From NCBI GenBank assembly GCA_902795845.1, contig CADBMU010000046.1, forward strand, positions 1 to 12,748: a stretch of 12,748 nt of DNA. The letters are read 5' to 3'. Made by a program: the position numbers and the translations under genes. Below the pieces are notes generated by a model. The model made no database searches. It saw only the letters and a program-made list of their open reading frames with translations, and was not told where the DNA came from. Source of the DNA: an uncultured Erysipelotrichaceae bacterium (lineage in GTDB: Bacteria; Bacillota_I; Bacilli_A; RF39; UBA660). Below, in pieces: positions 5,832-12,748 of this stretch; the first letter of the stretch is position 1, and each line of letters begins with the position of its first letter.

Positions 5832-6716
5832 ATGTTTATTTACCAAATTTTTAACCTTTATAAAATTATGATTAACTCCTGATTTTCCAATTTTATATGA
5901 AGTTTCTAAAGAGATTATTTCAGCAAGTTCAGAATATGATGATTCAGGATATTTTAAACGATATTCACAAACTATTTTACCATTGTCATCAAGTAAAGAC
6001 ATTAAATCATTATCTTTTAAGTAATTTATATACTCTACTTGCTTCATACCAGTAGTTAAACTTTTCTCTTGGTTAGCTATTTCACAGTTATTCAAACGAT
6101 TAACCATATTTTTATGATCACGGTATATTCTTATATCTTCAAAGTAAAATAAACTATTAATTGCCCCTAAAAGTTTTATTACATCACTTATTTCTTCAGC
6201 ACTTTTAATATAAACCATATATCTATTACTACGTTTTAATATTTTAGAATCAAATTTAAATCTTTTTAATATATCATCTACAATTCTTGCATCAGTTATT
6301 CTATGAAATACAAATTCTAAATGATATCCACTAGTACTAGGATCAGATATTGAACCGGTTGCTAAAAAAGCCCCTCTTAAAAAAGAAATCATATCTTCTT
6401 TAGTTTCAATATAATTGCTTTTAATATCTAAAGATTTTTTTATTAGTTCAACTTTTTCATTTATTTCTAAAATATATATTTGTTTTATTCTAAATCTTTT
6501 TTGATTACGTACAATTACTTTTATATTAATATTAAATAATTCTTTAATATGTTTATATATGCGTCTTGCTATACTTGCATTTTCTAATGTTATAGATATT
6601 TTATTTTTATTAAACTTACCATCAAATCTTAAAAGAGCATAAAGTTCAATTCTTGCTTCTATTGTATTAACTTTAATTGCTGCTATTTCATCTTTTAAAC
6701 GTGCTGAAAATGTCAT
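5814..6716 (-). CDS. whiA: DNA-binding protein WhiA
   Basis: WhiA proteins join a degenerate LAGLIDADG homing-endonuclease fold to a C-terminal helix-turn-helix. In Actinobacteria they control sporulation septation, and in Bacilli they bind DNA and influence cell division and chromosome segregation. The 300 residues show FSARLKDEIA (3-12), the LAGLIDADG-like RGAFLATGSISDP (114-126), the family signature NRLNNCEIANQEKS (206-219) and the HTH region with RLKYPESSYSELAE and GKSGVNHNFIKVKNL (253-291). Length is near the usual 310-325. ATG 6716 follows AAAGGAT, 12 bases after the yqeG stop. The common neighbours rapZ, glmR and crh are absent and yqeG takes their place. The last 8 bases overlap clpP. 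Confidence 0.95.
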   Translation of the reverse strand: MTFSARLKDEIAAIKVNTIEARIELYALLRFDGKFNKNKISITLENASIARRIYKHIKELFNINIKVIVRNQKRFRIKQIYILEINEKVELIKKSLDIKSNYIETKEDMISFLRGAFLATGSISDPSTSGYHLEFVFHRITDARIVDDILKRFKFDSKILKRSNRYMVYIKSAEEISDVIKLLGAINSLFYFEDIRIYRDHKNMVNRLNNCEIANQEKSLTTGMKQVEYINYLKDNDLMSLLDDNGKIVCEYRLKYPESSYSELAEIISLETSYKIGKSGVNHNFIKVKNLVNKHKNMAK

Positions 6717-6728
6717 ATCTTATCCTTT

Positions 6729-7301
6729 CTAAAAATATTTATATCTCTCAATCTTATTTTTTAATTTTTTCATTATTATATTTTGTAAAACTCTACTTGT
6801 TCCAGTTTTTATATCGTACTTATTTTTAACTGGTTCCACCAGTATAGAATATAGTTTATACTTATTAGCAAATACTATATCTGATAACATTTGATCTCCT
6901 ACCATTACAGTATTATTACTTGATGAATTAAGTAAATGAAGTGCTTTATCATAAGCATATTTACTTGGCTTTTTAGCATTGGCAAATCCCTTAACTTTTA
7001 ATATTTCTTTTACAGGATTAACCCTTGCATCATTGTTATTGGATAAAATACAAATGTTAAATTTGTTTTTCAATTTATTTATAAAATCAATTAGCTCAAC
7101 AGGTACATTAATATCATTTACTGGTAAAATAGTATTATCTATATCAAAAATTATATTGGTAATATTTTTTTTTAATAATTCATCATAATTAATATCATAA
7201 ATACTTTTTACATAATGATTCGGCATTACTATGTTTATAGCTTTTTTATTATTTTTTAAAACTTTAAAAAATATATTTAACATTTCTTTATTCTTGTTCA
7301 T
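6729..7301 (-). CDS. yqeG: YqeG-family HAD phosphatase
   Basis: This 190-residue protein of the haloacid dehalogenase superfamily (phosphatidylglycerophosphatase-like YqeG branch) has motif I FDIDNT (52-57; nucleophile D53, acid D55), motif II SNNN (87-90), motif III lysine K111 in AKKPS, and motif IV VGDQMLSDI (134-142; D136, D141). All catalytic residues are present. The N-terminal segment MPNHYVKSIYDINYDEL (26-42) is characteristic of YqeG. In Bacilli yqeG lies upstream of the GTPase gene yqeH; here it is followed by whiA, so the context gives no clue to substrate. ATG 7301 is chosen over ATG 7319 because AGAGG precedes it and because the upstream ATG would fall at the predicted transcription start. 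Confidence 0.9.
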   Translation of the reverse strand: MNKNKEMLNIFFKVLKNNKKAINIVMPNHYVKSIYDINYDELLKKNITNIIFDIDNTILPVNDINVPVELIDFINKLKNKFNICILSNNNDARVNPVKEILKVKGFANAKKPSKYAYDKALHLLNSSSNNTVMVGDQMLSDIVFANKYKLYSILVEPVKNKYDIKTGTSRVLQNIIMKKLKNKIERYKYF

Positions 7302-7319
7302 ATTTATGACCTCTTTCAT

Positions 7320-7329
7320 ATTATATCAA
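7320..7329 (-). promoter_or_regulatory. Extended -10 promoter for yqeG-whiA
   Basis: The minus strand carries TTGATATAAT, the same 10-mer as before the AAA+ gene, with consensus -10 TATAAT at 7320-7325. The predicted start near 7313 falls on the ribosome binding site AGAGG, giving a leader of only about 12 bases. The T tract of the preceding terminator serves as the spacer. Confidence 0.6.
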
Positions 7330-7330
7330 T

Positions 7331-7367
7331 TTAAAAAGAAAAAGTATAACATTATTTTAGTTATACT
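7331..7367 (-). terminator. Intrinsic terminator after the YugP-type peptidase gene
   Basis: On the minus strand an 8-bp stem AGTATAAC/GTTATACT (arms 7360-7367 and 7343-7350, loop of 9) is followed by TTTTCTTTTT (7333-7342). It lies four bases after the stop codon and ends the surface protein-gltX-cysS-yugP unit. Confidence 0.72.
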
Positions 7368-7370
7368 CTT

Positions 7371-8039
7371 TTAATCTTTTCTATCTGTAAAAATAAAAAT
7401 TAACCTTAATAATTCTAAAGCAGAAGCTAAGACTCCAGCAACATATGTTAAGGCTGCTGATGTTAACATTTTTTTAGCTCCATCTAATTCATCATTTGTT
7501 ACTAATCCTAAATTTTTAAGTTCAATTAATGCTCTTTTACTAGCATCAAATTCAACAGGTAATGTTATTAGTTGAAAAATCAAACCAAGTGCTACTAAAG
7601 CAATACCTAAATAAATAATATTCATAGCTTCAGCTATAGCTCCGATAAAAATTACTAAATAAGAAAACATTGTACCGATTCTTACAATTGGATAAATAAA
7701 ACTTCTTAGACGCATAAAGAAATATCCATCTTTATCTTGAATAGCATGGCCACACTCATGAGCTGCTACAGCTAAAGATGCAATGCTTTCATTATCATAA
7801 ATGTCTTTTGAAAGACGTATTACTTTTCTACTAGAATCATAATGATCTGTTAAATTACCACCAGTAGCTACAACATATATCTTCTCTAAATTATTACTAT
7901 CTAAAATCTTTCTTGCAACTTCTTGACCAGTAATTTTTGATTCATTAAAAATTCTTTTGTATTTACTATAATTAATTGAAATAAATAACTGTGCTAAAGC
8001 AGGTATTATAATAATTAAAAGACATATAATTAAATCCAT
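7371..8039 (-). CDS. YugP-type zinc-dependent membrane metallopeptidase
   Basis: The 222-residue integral membrane protein has a hydrophobic N-terminal span (about 3-22), the zinc motif HECGH (94-98) inside VAAHECGHAIQ, membrane spans at about 118-137, 139-160 and 197-218, and the probable third zinc ligand E163 in PVEFDASKRAL. This is the architecture and length of the YugP family (DUF-type Zn-dependent protease 2), whose substrates are not well known; membrane-protein quality control is the usual guess. The ATG shares one base with the cysS stop (TAATG) and its AAAGGA ribosome binding site lies inside cysS, so translation is coupled. It is last in the unit and followed by a terminator. Confidence 0.92.
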   Translation of the reverse strand: MDLIICLLIIIIPALAQLFISINYSKYKRIFNESKITGQEVARKILDSNNLEKIYVVATGGNLTDHYDSSRKVIRLSKDIYDNESIASLAVAAHECGHAIQDKDGYFFMRLRSFIYPIVRIGTMFSYLVIFIGAIAEAMNIIYLGIALVALGLIFQLITLPVEFDASKRALIELKNLGLVTNDELDGAKKMLTSAALTYVAGVLASALELLRLIFIFTDRKD

Positions 8040-9349
8040 TATAATATTCCTTTACTAATTAATTCTTGACGAATTCTATCAGCGCTTTCAAAATCCTTAT
8101 TACTTCTTTTTAAAAGCCATTCTTTATATAAATTTATACTTTCTTCATCTAATTTATCATAATTATATTTTAATCCTAAAATCTTAGTTATTGTATAAAT
8201 TTTATTTATAATTTCTATATAATCTTTTTTTTGTCTTAAGCTAGTATTTAATTCTTTTACAAGTTCAAGTAAATAAGATATTAAATTTGGTGTATTGAAA
8301 TCTTCATCCATTATCTCATCAATCTTATTATCCCTAAAGTTTTTATCAATTTCTAAGTTATTAACTGAAATATCTACCATTGCTTGTTTAATTGCATTTT
8401 CAATTTTTTCATTTAAACTTTTAGCTTCATCAATAAGTTCTTCTGTAATATTAAATGGTAAGCGATAATGAGTTTTAAACATTGCAAGTTTAACAGTATT
8501 AGCATCTTTATCTTTAATGAAATCTTTAGCAAGAATAAAATTACCAAGAGATTTACTCATTTTTGTACCTTCAACATTAATATGGCCATTATGCATCCAA
8601 TAATTTGCTAAATGATTATTATTTAATGCCATACTTTGTGCTATTTCATTTTCATGATGTGGAAATTTAAGGTCAACTCCTCCACCATGAATATCTATTT
8701 TTTCTCCAAATAAACTATTAATCATTACAACACATTCTGTATGCCATCCTGGTATTCCCATACCCCAAGGAGATTTAAATTGTTCACCTTCAGTAGTTTT
8801 ACGCCATAATGCAAAATCAAGTGGATCTTCTTTTTTAGGATCAACATCTACTCTAGCTCCACTTTCTAGTTCATCCAAAGTATTATTTGATAAAATACCA
8901 TAGTCTTTTACTTTATTAACTCTAAAATATACATCACCATCTACTTCATAAGCATAATCTTTTTCAATTAATTTTGTGATAAAGGTAAATATATTATCTA
9001 AATTTTCAATAACAGTAGGTCTATAATCTATATCAGTACAATTATAAGATGCAACATCTTCTAAATAAGCTTTAATAAACTTATCTGCAACTTCTCTTTC
9101 AGTAATGCCTAATTCTTTGGCAGCACTTATTATTTTAGGATTAATATCTGTAAAATTACTAGCATATTTTACTTCATATCCTTTATATTTTAAATATTTA
9201 TAAACCATATCAAATGTAATAACTGGACGCATGTTTCCTATATGAACATAATTATATACAGTAGGTCCACAAACATACATTGTTACTTTACCATCTTCTA
9301 TTGGTTTAAATTCTTCTAATTCATTTTTTAAACTATTATATATTTTCAT
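8039..9349 (-). CDS. cysS: Cysteinyl-tRNA synthetase
   Basis: CysS charges tRNA-Cys with cysteine and ATP. This class I enzyme of 436 residues retains HIGN (36-39), KMSKS (263-267) and the zinc set C27, C206, H231 and E235, which also selects the cysteine thiol. W202 and H203 in PGWHTECV are present. It is somewhat shorter than the common 460-470 residues, the loss being in the C-terminal anticodon-binding part. The usually conserved TDIDDKI segment reads TDINPKI (67-73). ATG 9349 follows AGAAAGGA at a long spacing. It lies 82 bases downstream of gltX; in B. subtilis cysE stands between gltX and cysS and is missing here. A hairpin precedes the ribosome binding site. Confidence 0.96.
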   Translation of the reverse strand: MKIYNSLKNELEEFKPIEDGKVTMYVCGPTVYNYVHIGNMRPVITFDMVYKYLKYKGYEVKYASNFTDINPKIISAAKELGITEREVADKFIKAYLEDVASYNCTDIDYRPTVIENLDNIFTFITKLIEKDYAYEVDGDVYFRVNKVKDYGILSNNTLDELESGARVDVDPKKEDPLDFALWRKTTEGEQFKSPWGMGIPGWHTECVVMINSLFGEKIDIHGGGVDLKFPHHENEIAQSMALNNNHLANYWMHNGHINVEGTKMSKSLGNFILAKDFIKDKDANTVKLAMFKTHYRLPFNITEELIDEAKSLNEKIENAIKQAMVDISVNNLEIDKNFRDNKIDEIMDEDFNTPNLISYLLELVKELNTSLRQKKDYIEIINKIYTITKILGLKYNYDKLDEESINLYKEWLLKRSNKDFESADRIRQELISKGIL

Positions 9350-9374
9350 AATTAACTAACATTCCTTTCTTCGT

Positions 9375-9394
9375 CCTTTCAGTACTCTGAAAGG
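9375..9394 (-). promoter_or_regulatory. Perfect hairpin in the gltX-cysS gap
   Basis: On the minus strand CCTTTCAG-AGTA-CTGAAAGG forms a perfect 8-bp stem with a tetraloop, about eight bases before the cysS ribosome binding site. There is no T tract on either side, so it is not an intrinsic terminator, and no T-box motif is visible. A role in mRNA processing, stability or control of cysS translation is possible. Confidence 0.5.
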
Positions 9395-9431
9395 CACAAA
9401 TGGTTTAATTTAATTATTTTTTTTCAACCTT

Positions 9432-10814
9432 TTATCCCAATCTATTTAATATTTTTTCTTTGCCAATTAAATTTATTGTTTCTATAATATCAGGTCCTTG
9501 TGTGATTCCTGTTATAGAAATCCTAATTGGCATATAAATGTCTTTAGTTGGAGTATTACAAATTTCACTAACATTATTTAAACATTGTGTAATTGATGTA
9601 ACATTCCAATCATTTATTTTAATTATTTCATTCTTAAACGTCAAGACAATTTTTTTTACTTGTTCACTATTTTTTAAATATTTTCGACATTCATCATGAT
9701 AAACAATATCATTATCAAAAAATATTTTAATTAATTCAACTAATTCCATAGCATTTTTAATATGTTCTTTATAAAGAAGTGCTATCTTATTAACATAATC
9801 TCTATCTTTACCTTCCATGTTACAATTTCTAATTATAAAAGGAATAATGTATTTAAGATATTCTTCGTCAACCATTCTTTTTAAGTAATACTTGTTATAC
9901 CAATTTAATTTTTCAATATCAAAATAACAAGAATCTTTTGTAATATGTTTATAATCAAATTCTTCTACTAATTCTTCTAAACTAAATATCTCTTTGTTTG
10001 ATTTAGGACTCCATCCAAGTAATGCTATATAATTTAACAATGCTTCTGGAAGATATCCTTGATTTAATAAACTTATAATACTATCATTATTTATTTTTTT
10101 ATTTGCATCCACAATCATCGGAAAGTGAATAATTTTTGGCGTATCAAAATTAAAATTATCATATAGTTGAACATATTTTGGTGTACTAGATAAGTATTCA
10201 TTACTTCTTGTTACATGAGTAATATTCATTAATCCATCATCTACTACATTACTTAAATTATATGTTGGTGTTTCATCACTTTTGAGTAAAATTTGATCTT
10301 CTAAATACTTATTTTCAAAAGTTATATCACCATAAACTTCATCATGAAATGATGTTGTTCCTTCTTTACTAACTTTTTGACGAATAGAATATTTATCGCC
10401 ATTAGAAATTTTATTATTAACTTCTTCTTTAGTAAGATTACGACATCGTCCATCATACATATATGTTTCATTTTTACTTGTAGCTTCTAATCTTTCTTTC
10501 GCTAACTGTTTTTCATCGCAAAAACAGTAGTATGCATAGTCATTTTCAATTAAAAATTTTATATATTGCTTGTAGATATTTAATCTTTCGCTTTGAATAA
10601 CAGGCTTATTATCATATTGTAATCCAAATAATTTTAAAATATTATAAATATTTTGCTCTGCTTTCATACTATATTTTTCTTGATTAATATCTTCAATTCT
10701 AAGTAAAAATTCACCTTTTTCATGTTTAGCTATTAAATAGGAAAACAGTGCATTATGCAGATCATTTATTGTAAATACTCCACTAGGAACTGGAGCAAAT
10801 CTAGTTCTAATCAT
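9432..10814 (-). CDS. Glutamyl-tRNA synthetase homologue with lost ATP-binding motifs (likely inactive paralogue)
   Basis: The intact 460-residue frame aligns along its whole length with GltX: MIRTRFAP start, LLRIED (37-42), IQSERL (73-78), VVDDGLMNITHV (190-201), and GYLPEALLNYIALLGWSP (253-270). Yet the class I signatures are gone. Canonical PSPTGxLHIGG reads PVPSGVFTIND (8-18), replacing both the His and Gly of HIGH, and KLSKRHG reads KINNDSI (240-246). RGEEHLSNTP has become RSNEYLSSTP. Residues expected to hold glutamate (R5, E41, Y185, N189, R203 by alignment with the Thermus enzyme from memory) remain. The zinc set is C97, C99, C124 with N126 in fourth place. No frameshift or stop is seen. 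ATG 10814 follows AGGAAGGTG. Charging activity is doubtful; a binding or regulatory role is inference. Confidence 0.85.
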   Translation of the reverse strand: MIRTRFAPVPSGVFTINDLHNALFSYLIAKHEKGEFLLRIEDINQEKYSMKAEQNIYNILKLFGLQYDNKPVIQSERLNIYKQYIKFLIENDYAYYCFCDEKQLAKERLEATSKNETYMYDGRCRNLTKEEVNNKISNGDKYSIRQKVSKEGTTSFHDEVYGDITFENKYLEDQILLKSDETPTYNLSNVVDDGLMNITHVTRSNEYLSSTPKYVQLYDNFNFDTPKIIHFPMIVDANKKINNDSIISLLNQGYLPEALLNYIALLGWSPKSNKEIFSLEELVEEFDYKHITKDSCYFDIEKLNWYNKYYLKRMVDEEYLKYIIPFIIRNCNMEGKDRDYVNKIALLYKEHIKNAMELVELIKIFFDNDIVYHDECRKYLKNSEQVKKIVLTFKNEIIKINDWNVTSITQCLNNVSEICNTPTKDIYMPIRISITGITQGPDIIETINLIGKEKILNRLG

Positions 10815-10844
10815 AATTTCACCTTCCTTAGTTATATAAAGTTA

Positions 10845-12748
10845 TTAGCTTATGTATATTTCTCTTATTTTAAAATTTTTTGTTCCTGCGTAATTAGTTT
10901 CTGCAGAAGAATTAGCTGCCATTCTTGTTCTTACATAAATATAATAATTTCCTGCACTAATTGAATTTACCGTTAAAGTTTTTGTTCCTTCATTGGTATT
11001 ACCACCATCAGCATGATCAACAGTACAATTACCAACTGAACTATTGTAATCAGTTCCCCCATTTGAATTATAAGATATAGAACAATGATCATTTACAGTC
11101 CAATTATTATCTGCATTTTCTAATTTATTATTAGTATTTATTACTCCTACTTCAATAGCTTGACCATATGCAGAACTACGAGAATTATTATAAGAATACA
11201 CTAGTGTAAGTGTTTGACCTTGGCGTATTGTATAAGTTGTATTAGTATAAAACAACACAAACCCTATGTTGCCCCAATAAGAAGCATTACCTGTTGATAT
11301 TCCCATACTTGAGCAAACAGAATCTCTACAACCAGAACAACTTGAATCAAAACAAGCACCACCTGCTGTAATTCTATTTAGTGTTACTGGAGTCTTACAT
11401 GAAGGTTTTGCGCCGCAACTAACTGAACAAGATGTAACACTTGATCCACAAGAGATACTTTGGTCATATCCAGATACATAATAAACTGTTTTATTACCAT
11501 ATATTGTTGATGCTGGACTTCCACAAGCTGTTGGACAATTTCCTTCTCCAACACTACAACCAGAGTCTCCTGAATATTTTTTCCAAGAGCAACAATCTTG
11601 AGTATTACAATTTTCATACGCTGTTTTTTCATCACTTGTTCCACATGATCTGCCTTGATATTTTGATGTATATACTTCTTTATATCTATAACTTCTGCTT
11701 CCTGTTCCACAAGATTTACTGCATGATCCTTCTGAATTTGAAATTCTACTTGTAGATACATTGTAATTTTCACTTGTACAGTAGCCTACATTTTCTTTAC
11801 TAGAAACACGTGAGCAAATTGAATTACCGGCATTACTCTCTATACATTTTTTAAAATAATATGTTGTATTAACTTTACTAGGATCTACTTTAAATATACA
11901 ATTATTTCCTTTTGGATCTACAGATTTATATATATTTCCATTACTATCAGTTAAATAACATGTTGTATTTTTTATACCACTTATAGCTGATCCAGATGTA
12001 TAATATGCTGTAATTGTATCATAACTACTAACGGCATTAGATAAAACTGGTTCTTCAATACTTTTTTCAACTCCAAAAGTTATATTACATTTTCCTTTAG
12101 TTCCTGCTTGATTTTTTATAAAACCATACTCAGTAAATGCTTTAGTATTGGTATTATATATATTACTAATATTAGCTTTATCTTTATCAAAAATATAATT
12201 AGATGTTTGATATGTTTCTTTTTCTTGATTATTCATACCAAGCATTACACCACTAATTCCAACTCTATCTGCTATTAATTGTAAATTGATATCTGATTTA
12301 TACCATTGAACTCCATTAACATTATTTCCAACAATAGCATTATCTTGAGTTTTAAAAGAACAACTCATTTTTTCATTATCAATATGATTTATTTCAAAAG
12401 TTGTTTCATTAATGTTACCGACGTTATCTATTAAACATATACGTTTAACACCATTTGAATCAAATGATATTTTTTTATTTTGTGAATAATCATTAAAAGT
12501 AGTTGGGCAATTATCCGTAGTTTCAGTCGCATCAAAAAATCCATACAATCCTGATTCATTATCATAAGCATTCACTTTATAATCAATGGTTTTAGCACTC
12601 CATTTATTATTTAATTTATCTGCATGATTTTGATAAAAATTTGGAACTATTTTATCTATATATACTCTTACTCTTGCTATTATTGGATTACCATCTTTAT
12701 CAGTAGATTTTGCTGTATAATTTTGTTGTAAAACACTACCTGATTTAA
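10845..12748 (-). CDS. Large cysteine-rich surface/secreted protein with thrombospondin type 1-like repeats (5' end off the window)
   Basis: The frame is open to the right edge (633 residues visible), so the start and any signal peptide are outside. In coordinates counted from GTG codon 12575, the upstream part resembles tandem Ig-like modules (DKIVPNFY..., W-x(n)-YKVNAYDNESGL..., then QWYKSDINLQLIADRVGISGV). Residues 266-421 hold 18 cysteines. They include a thrombospondin type 1-like unit, SCSKSCGTG (284-292) to ENCNTQDC (321-328), and a second related unit, CPTACGSP (347-354) to ISCGSS (374-379). The C-terminal 150 residues look like a beta sandwich (TLTLVYSYNN, AGNYYIYVRTR). The protein ends REIYIS with no LPXTG signal or membrane anchor. 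It lies 30 bases before gltX without a terminator, so the two are probably co-transcribed. Adhesion or host contact is inference. Confidence 0.82.
   Translation of the reverse strand, partial: KSGSVLQQNYTAKSTDKDGNPIIARVRVYIDKIVPNFYQNHADKLNNKWSAKTIDYKVNAYDNESGLYGFFDATETTDNCPTTFNDYSQNKKISFDSNGVKRICLIDNVGNINETTFEINHIDNEKMSCSFKTQDNAIVGNNVNGVQWYKSDINLQLIADRVGISGVMLGMNNQEKETYQTSNYIFDKDKANISNIYNTNTKAFTEYGFIKNQAGTKGKCNITFGVEKSIEEPVLSNAVSSYDTITAYYTSGSAISGIKNTTCYLTDSNGNIYKSVDPKGNNCIFKVDPSKVNTTYYFKKCIESNAGNSICSRVSSKENVGYCTSENYNVSTSRISNSEGSCSKSCGTGSRSYRYKEVYTSKYQGRSCGTSDEKTAYENCNTQDCCSWKKYSGDSGCSVGEGNCPTACGSPASTIYGNKTVYYVSGYDQSISCGSSVTSCSVSCGAKPSCKTPVTLNRITAGGACFDSSCSGCRDSVCSSMGISTGNASYWGNIGFVLFYTNTTYTIRQGQTLTLVYSYNNSRSSAYGQAIEVGVINTNNKLENADNNWTVNDHCSISYNSNGGTDYNSSVGNCTVDHADGGNTNEGTKTLTVNSISAGNYYIYVRTRMAANSSAETNYAGTKNFKIREIYIS
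11435..11591 (-). repeat. Second, diverged copy of the thrombospondin-like unit
   Basis: The second cysteine block repeats the first in outline: C-x-x-(S/A)-CG, then about ten residues, K-x-VY-x-S-x-Y, then SCG. Compare YRYKEVYTSKYQGRSCG with YGNKTVYYVSGYDQSISCG. It starts with CCSW and lacks the terminal CNTQxC. This suggests an old internal duplication. Confidence 0.5.
11592..11735 (-). other. Thrombospondin type 1-like domain coding region
   Basis: The translation has the order CS-x-S-CG-x-G, R/Y-rich strand, G-R-S-C-G, E-x-C-N-T-Q-x-C, with cysteines 285, 289, 311, 323 and 328, as in thrombospondin type 1 repeats. The leading Trp of the WxxW ladder is missing and one cysteine of the usual six is displaced or absent, so the assignment is by pattern only. 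Confidence 0.55.

Noticed and set aside
6979..7188. Plus-strand open frame of 69 codons inside yqeG
   Set aside because: Antisense shadow covering the conserved HAD motifs of yqeG.
9350..9431. T-box riboswitch controlling cysS
   Set aside because: The gap is only 82 bases, too short for stem I and specifier loop, and no AGGGTGGNACCGCG-type sequence is present.
9432..10814. Frameshifted or fragmentary gltX pseudogene
   Set aside because: The frame is continuous over nearly full family length with a strong ribosome binding site and retained pocket residues, so simple decay is not supported, although loss of function remains possible.
10755..10964. Plus-strand open frame spanning the gltX-like/surface gene junction
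   Set aside because: Opposite strand to two well-supported genes, no ribosome binding site, low-complexity Cys/Ser-rich product.
11384..11773. Overlapping open frames (minus 129 codons and plus 104 codons) within the surface protein gene
   Set aside because: Both are other-frame readings of the repetitive cysteine-rich region and lack start signals.
1..12748. Mycoplasma-type genetic code (TGA = Trp)
   Set aside because: TGA serves as the stop of the Cse60-like gene, and Trp residues at conserved sites use TGG.
1..12748. CRISPR array, transposon, prophage, tRNA or rRNA genes
   Set aside because: No regularly spaced direct repeats, transposase or integrase frames, cloverleaf patterns or rRNA-like stretches were seen on either strand.

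Overview
The window is a strongly AT-rich bacterial chromosome segment with short intergenic gaps, AGGAGG-like ribosome binding sites and a low-GC Firmicutes/Mollicutes-related gene set (whiA, yqeG, a YugP-type peptidase, a YtgP-type MurJ and a Cse60-like small protein). TGA ends the Cse60-like gene and tryptophan is encoded by TGG, so the standard bacterial code is used rather than the Mycoplasma code. The best guess is an uncultured member of the Bacilli close to the RF39/Erysipelotrichales/Acholeplasma side. That placement is inferred from gene content and is not proven.

Layout, left to right. (1) 1-1450, minus strand: the 5' part of an NAD(P)-binding dehydrogenase gene (reads off the left edge), preceded by a single-module Clp-like AAA+ ATPase, both apparently transcribed from one extended -10 promoter. 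(2) 1422-2330, minus: secE-nusG, overlapping by one base, with a structured leader and an intrinsic terminator. (3) 2328-2957, minus: trmB, divergent from a small coiled-coil protein gene (3011-3325, plus) whose terminator hairpin overlaps the end of the convergent murJ. (4) 3327-5146, minus: a Cse60-like gene and murJ/ytgP. (5) 5252-5821, plus: clpP, converging on whiA with an 8-base overlap and a two-way terminator built into both gene ends. (6) 5814-7325, minus: yqeG-whiA with its own promoter. (7) 7331-12748, minus: one apparent transcription unit holding a large cysteine-rich surface protein (5' end outside the window), a glutamyl-tRNA synthetase homologue, cysS and a YugP-type membrane metallopeptidase, closed by a terminator.

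Most genes are housekeeping: protein export (secE, with murJ for cell wall), transcription elongation (nusG), tRNA modification and charging (trmB, cysS), proteolysis (clpP, yugP) and division control (whiA). Three proteins are out of the ordinary. The GltX homologue keeps an intact reading frame and most of the expected glutamate pocket but has lost both class I synthetase ATP motifs. The protein encoded directly upstream of it has thrombospondin type 1-like cysteine repeats. The AAA+ protein resembles the first ATPase module of ClpB but lacks the N-domain, middle domain, second module and pore tyrosine. Regulatory DNA is compact: terminators overlap coding ends, and two promoters with the identical 10-mer TTGATATAAT sit directly behind terminators.
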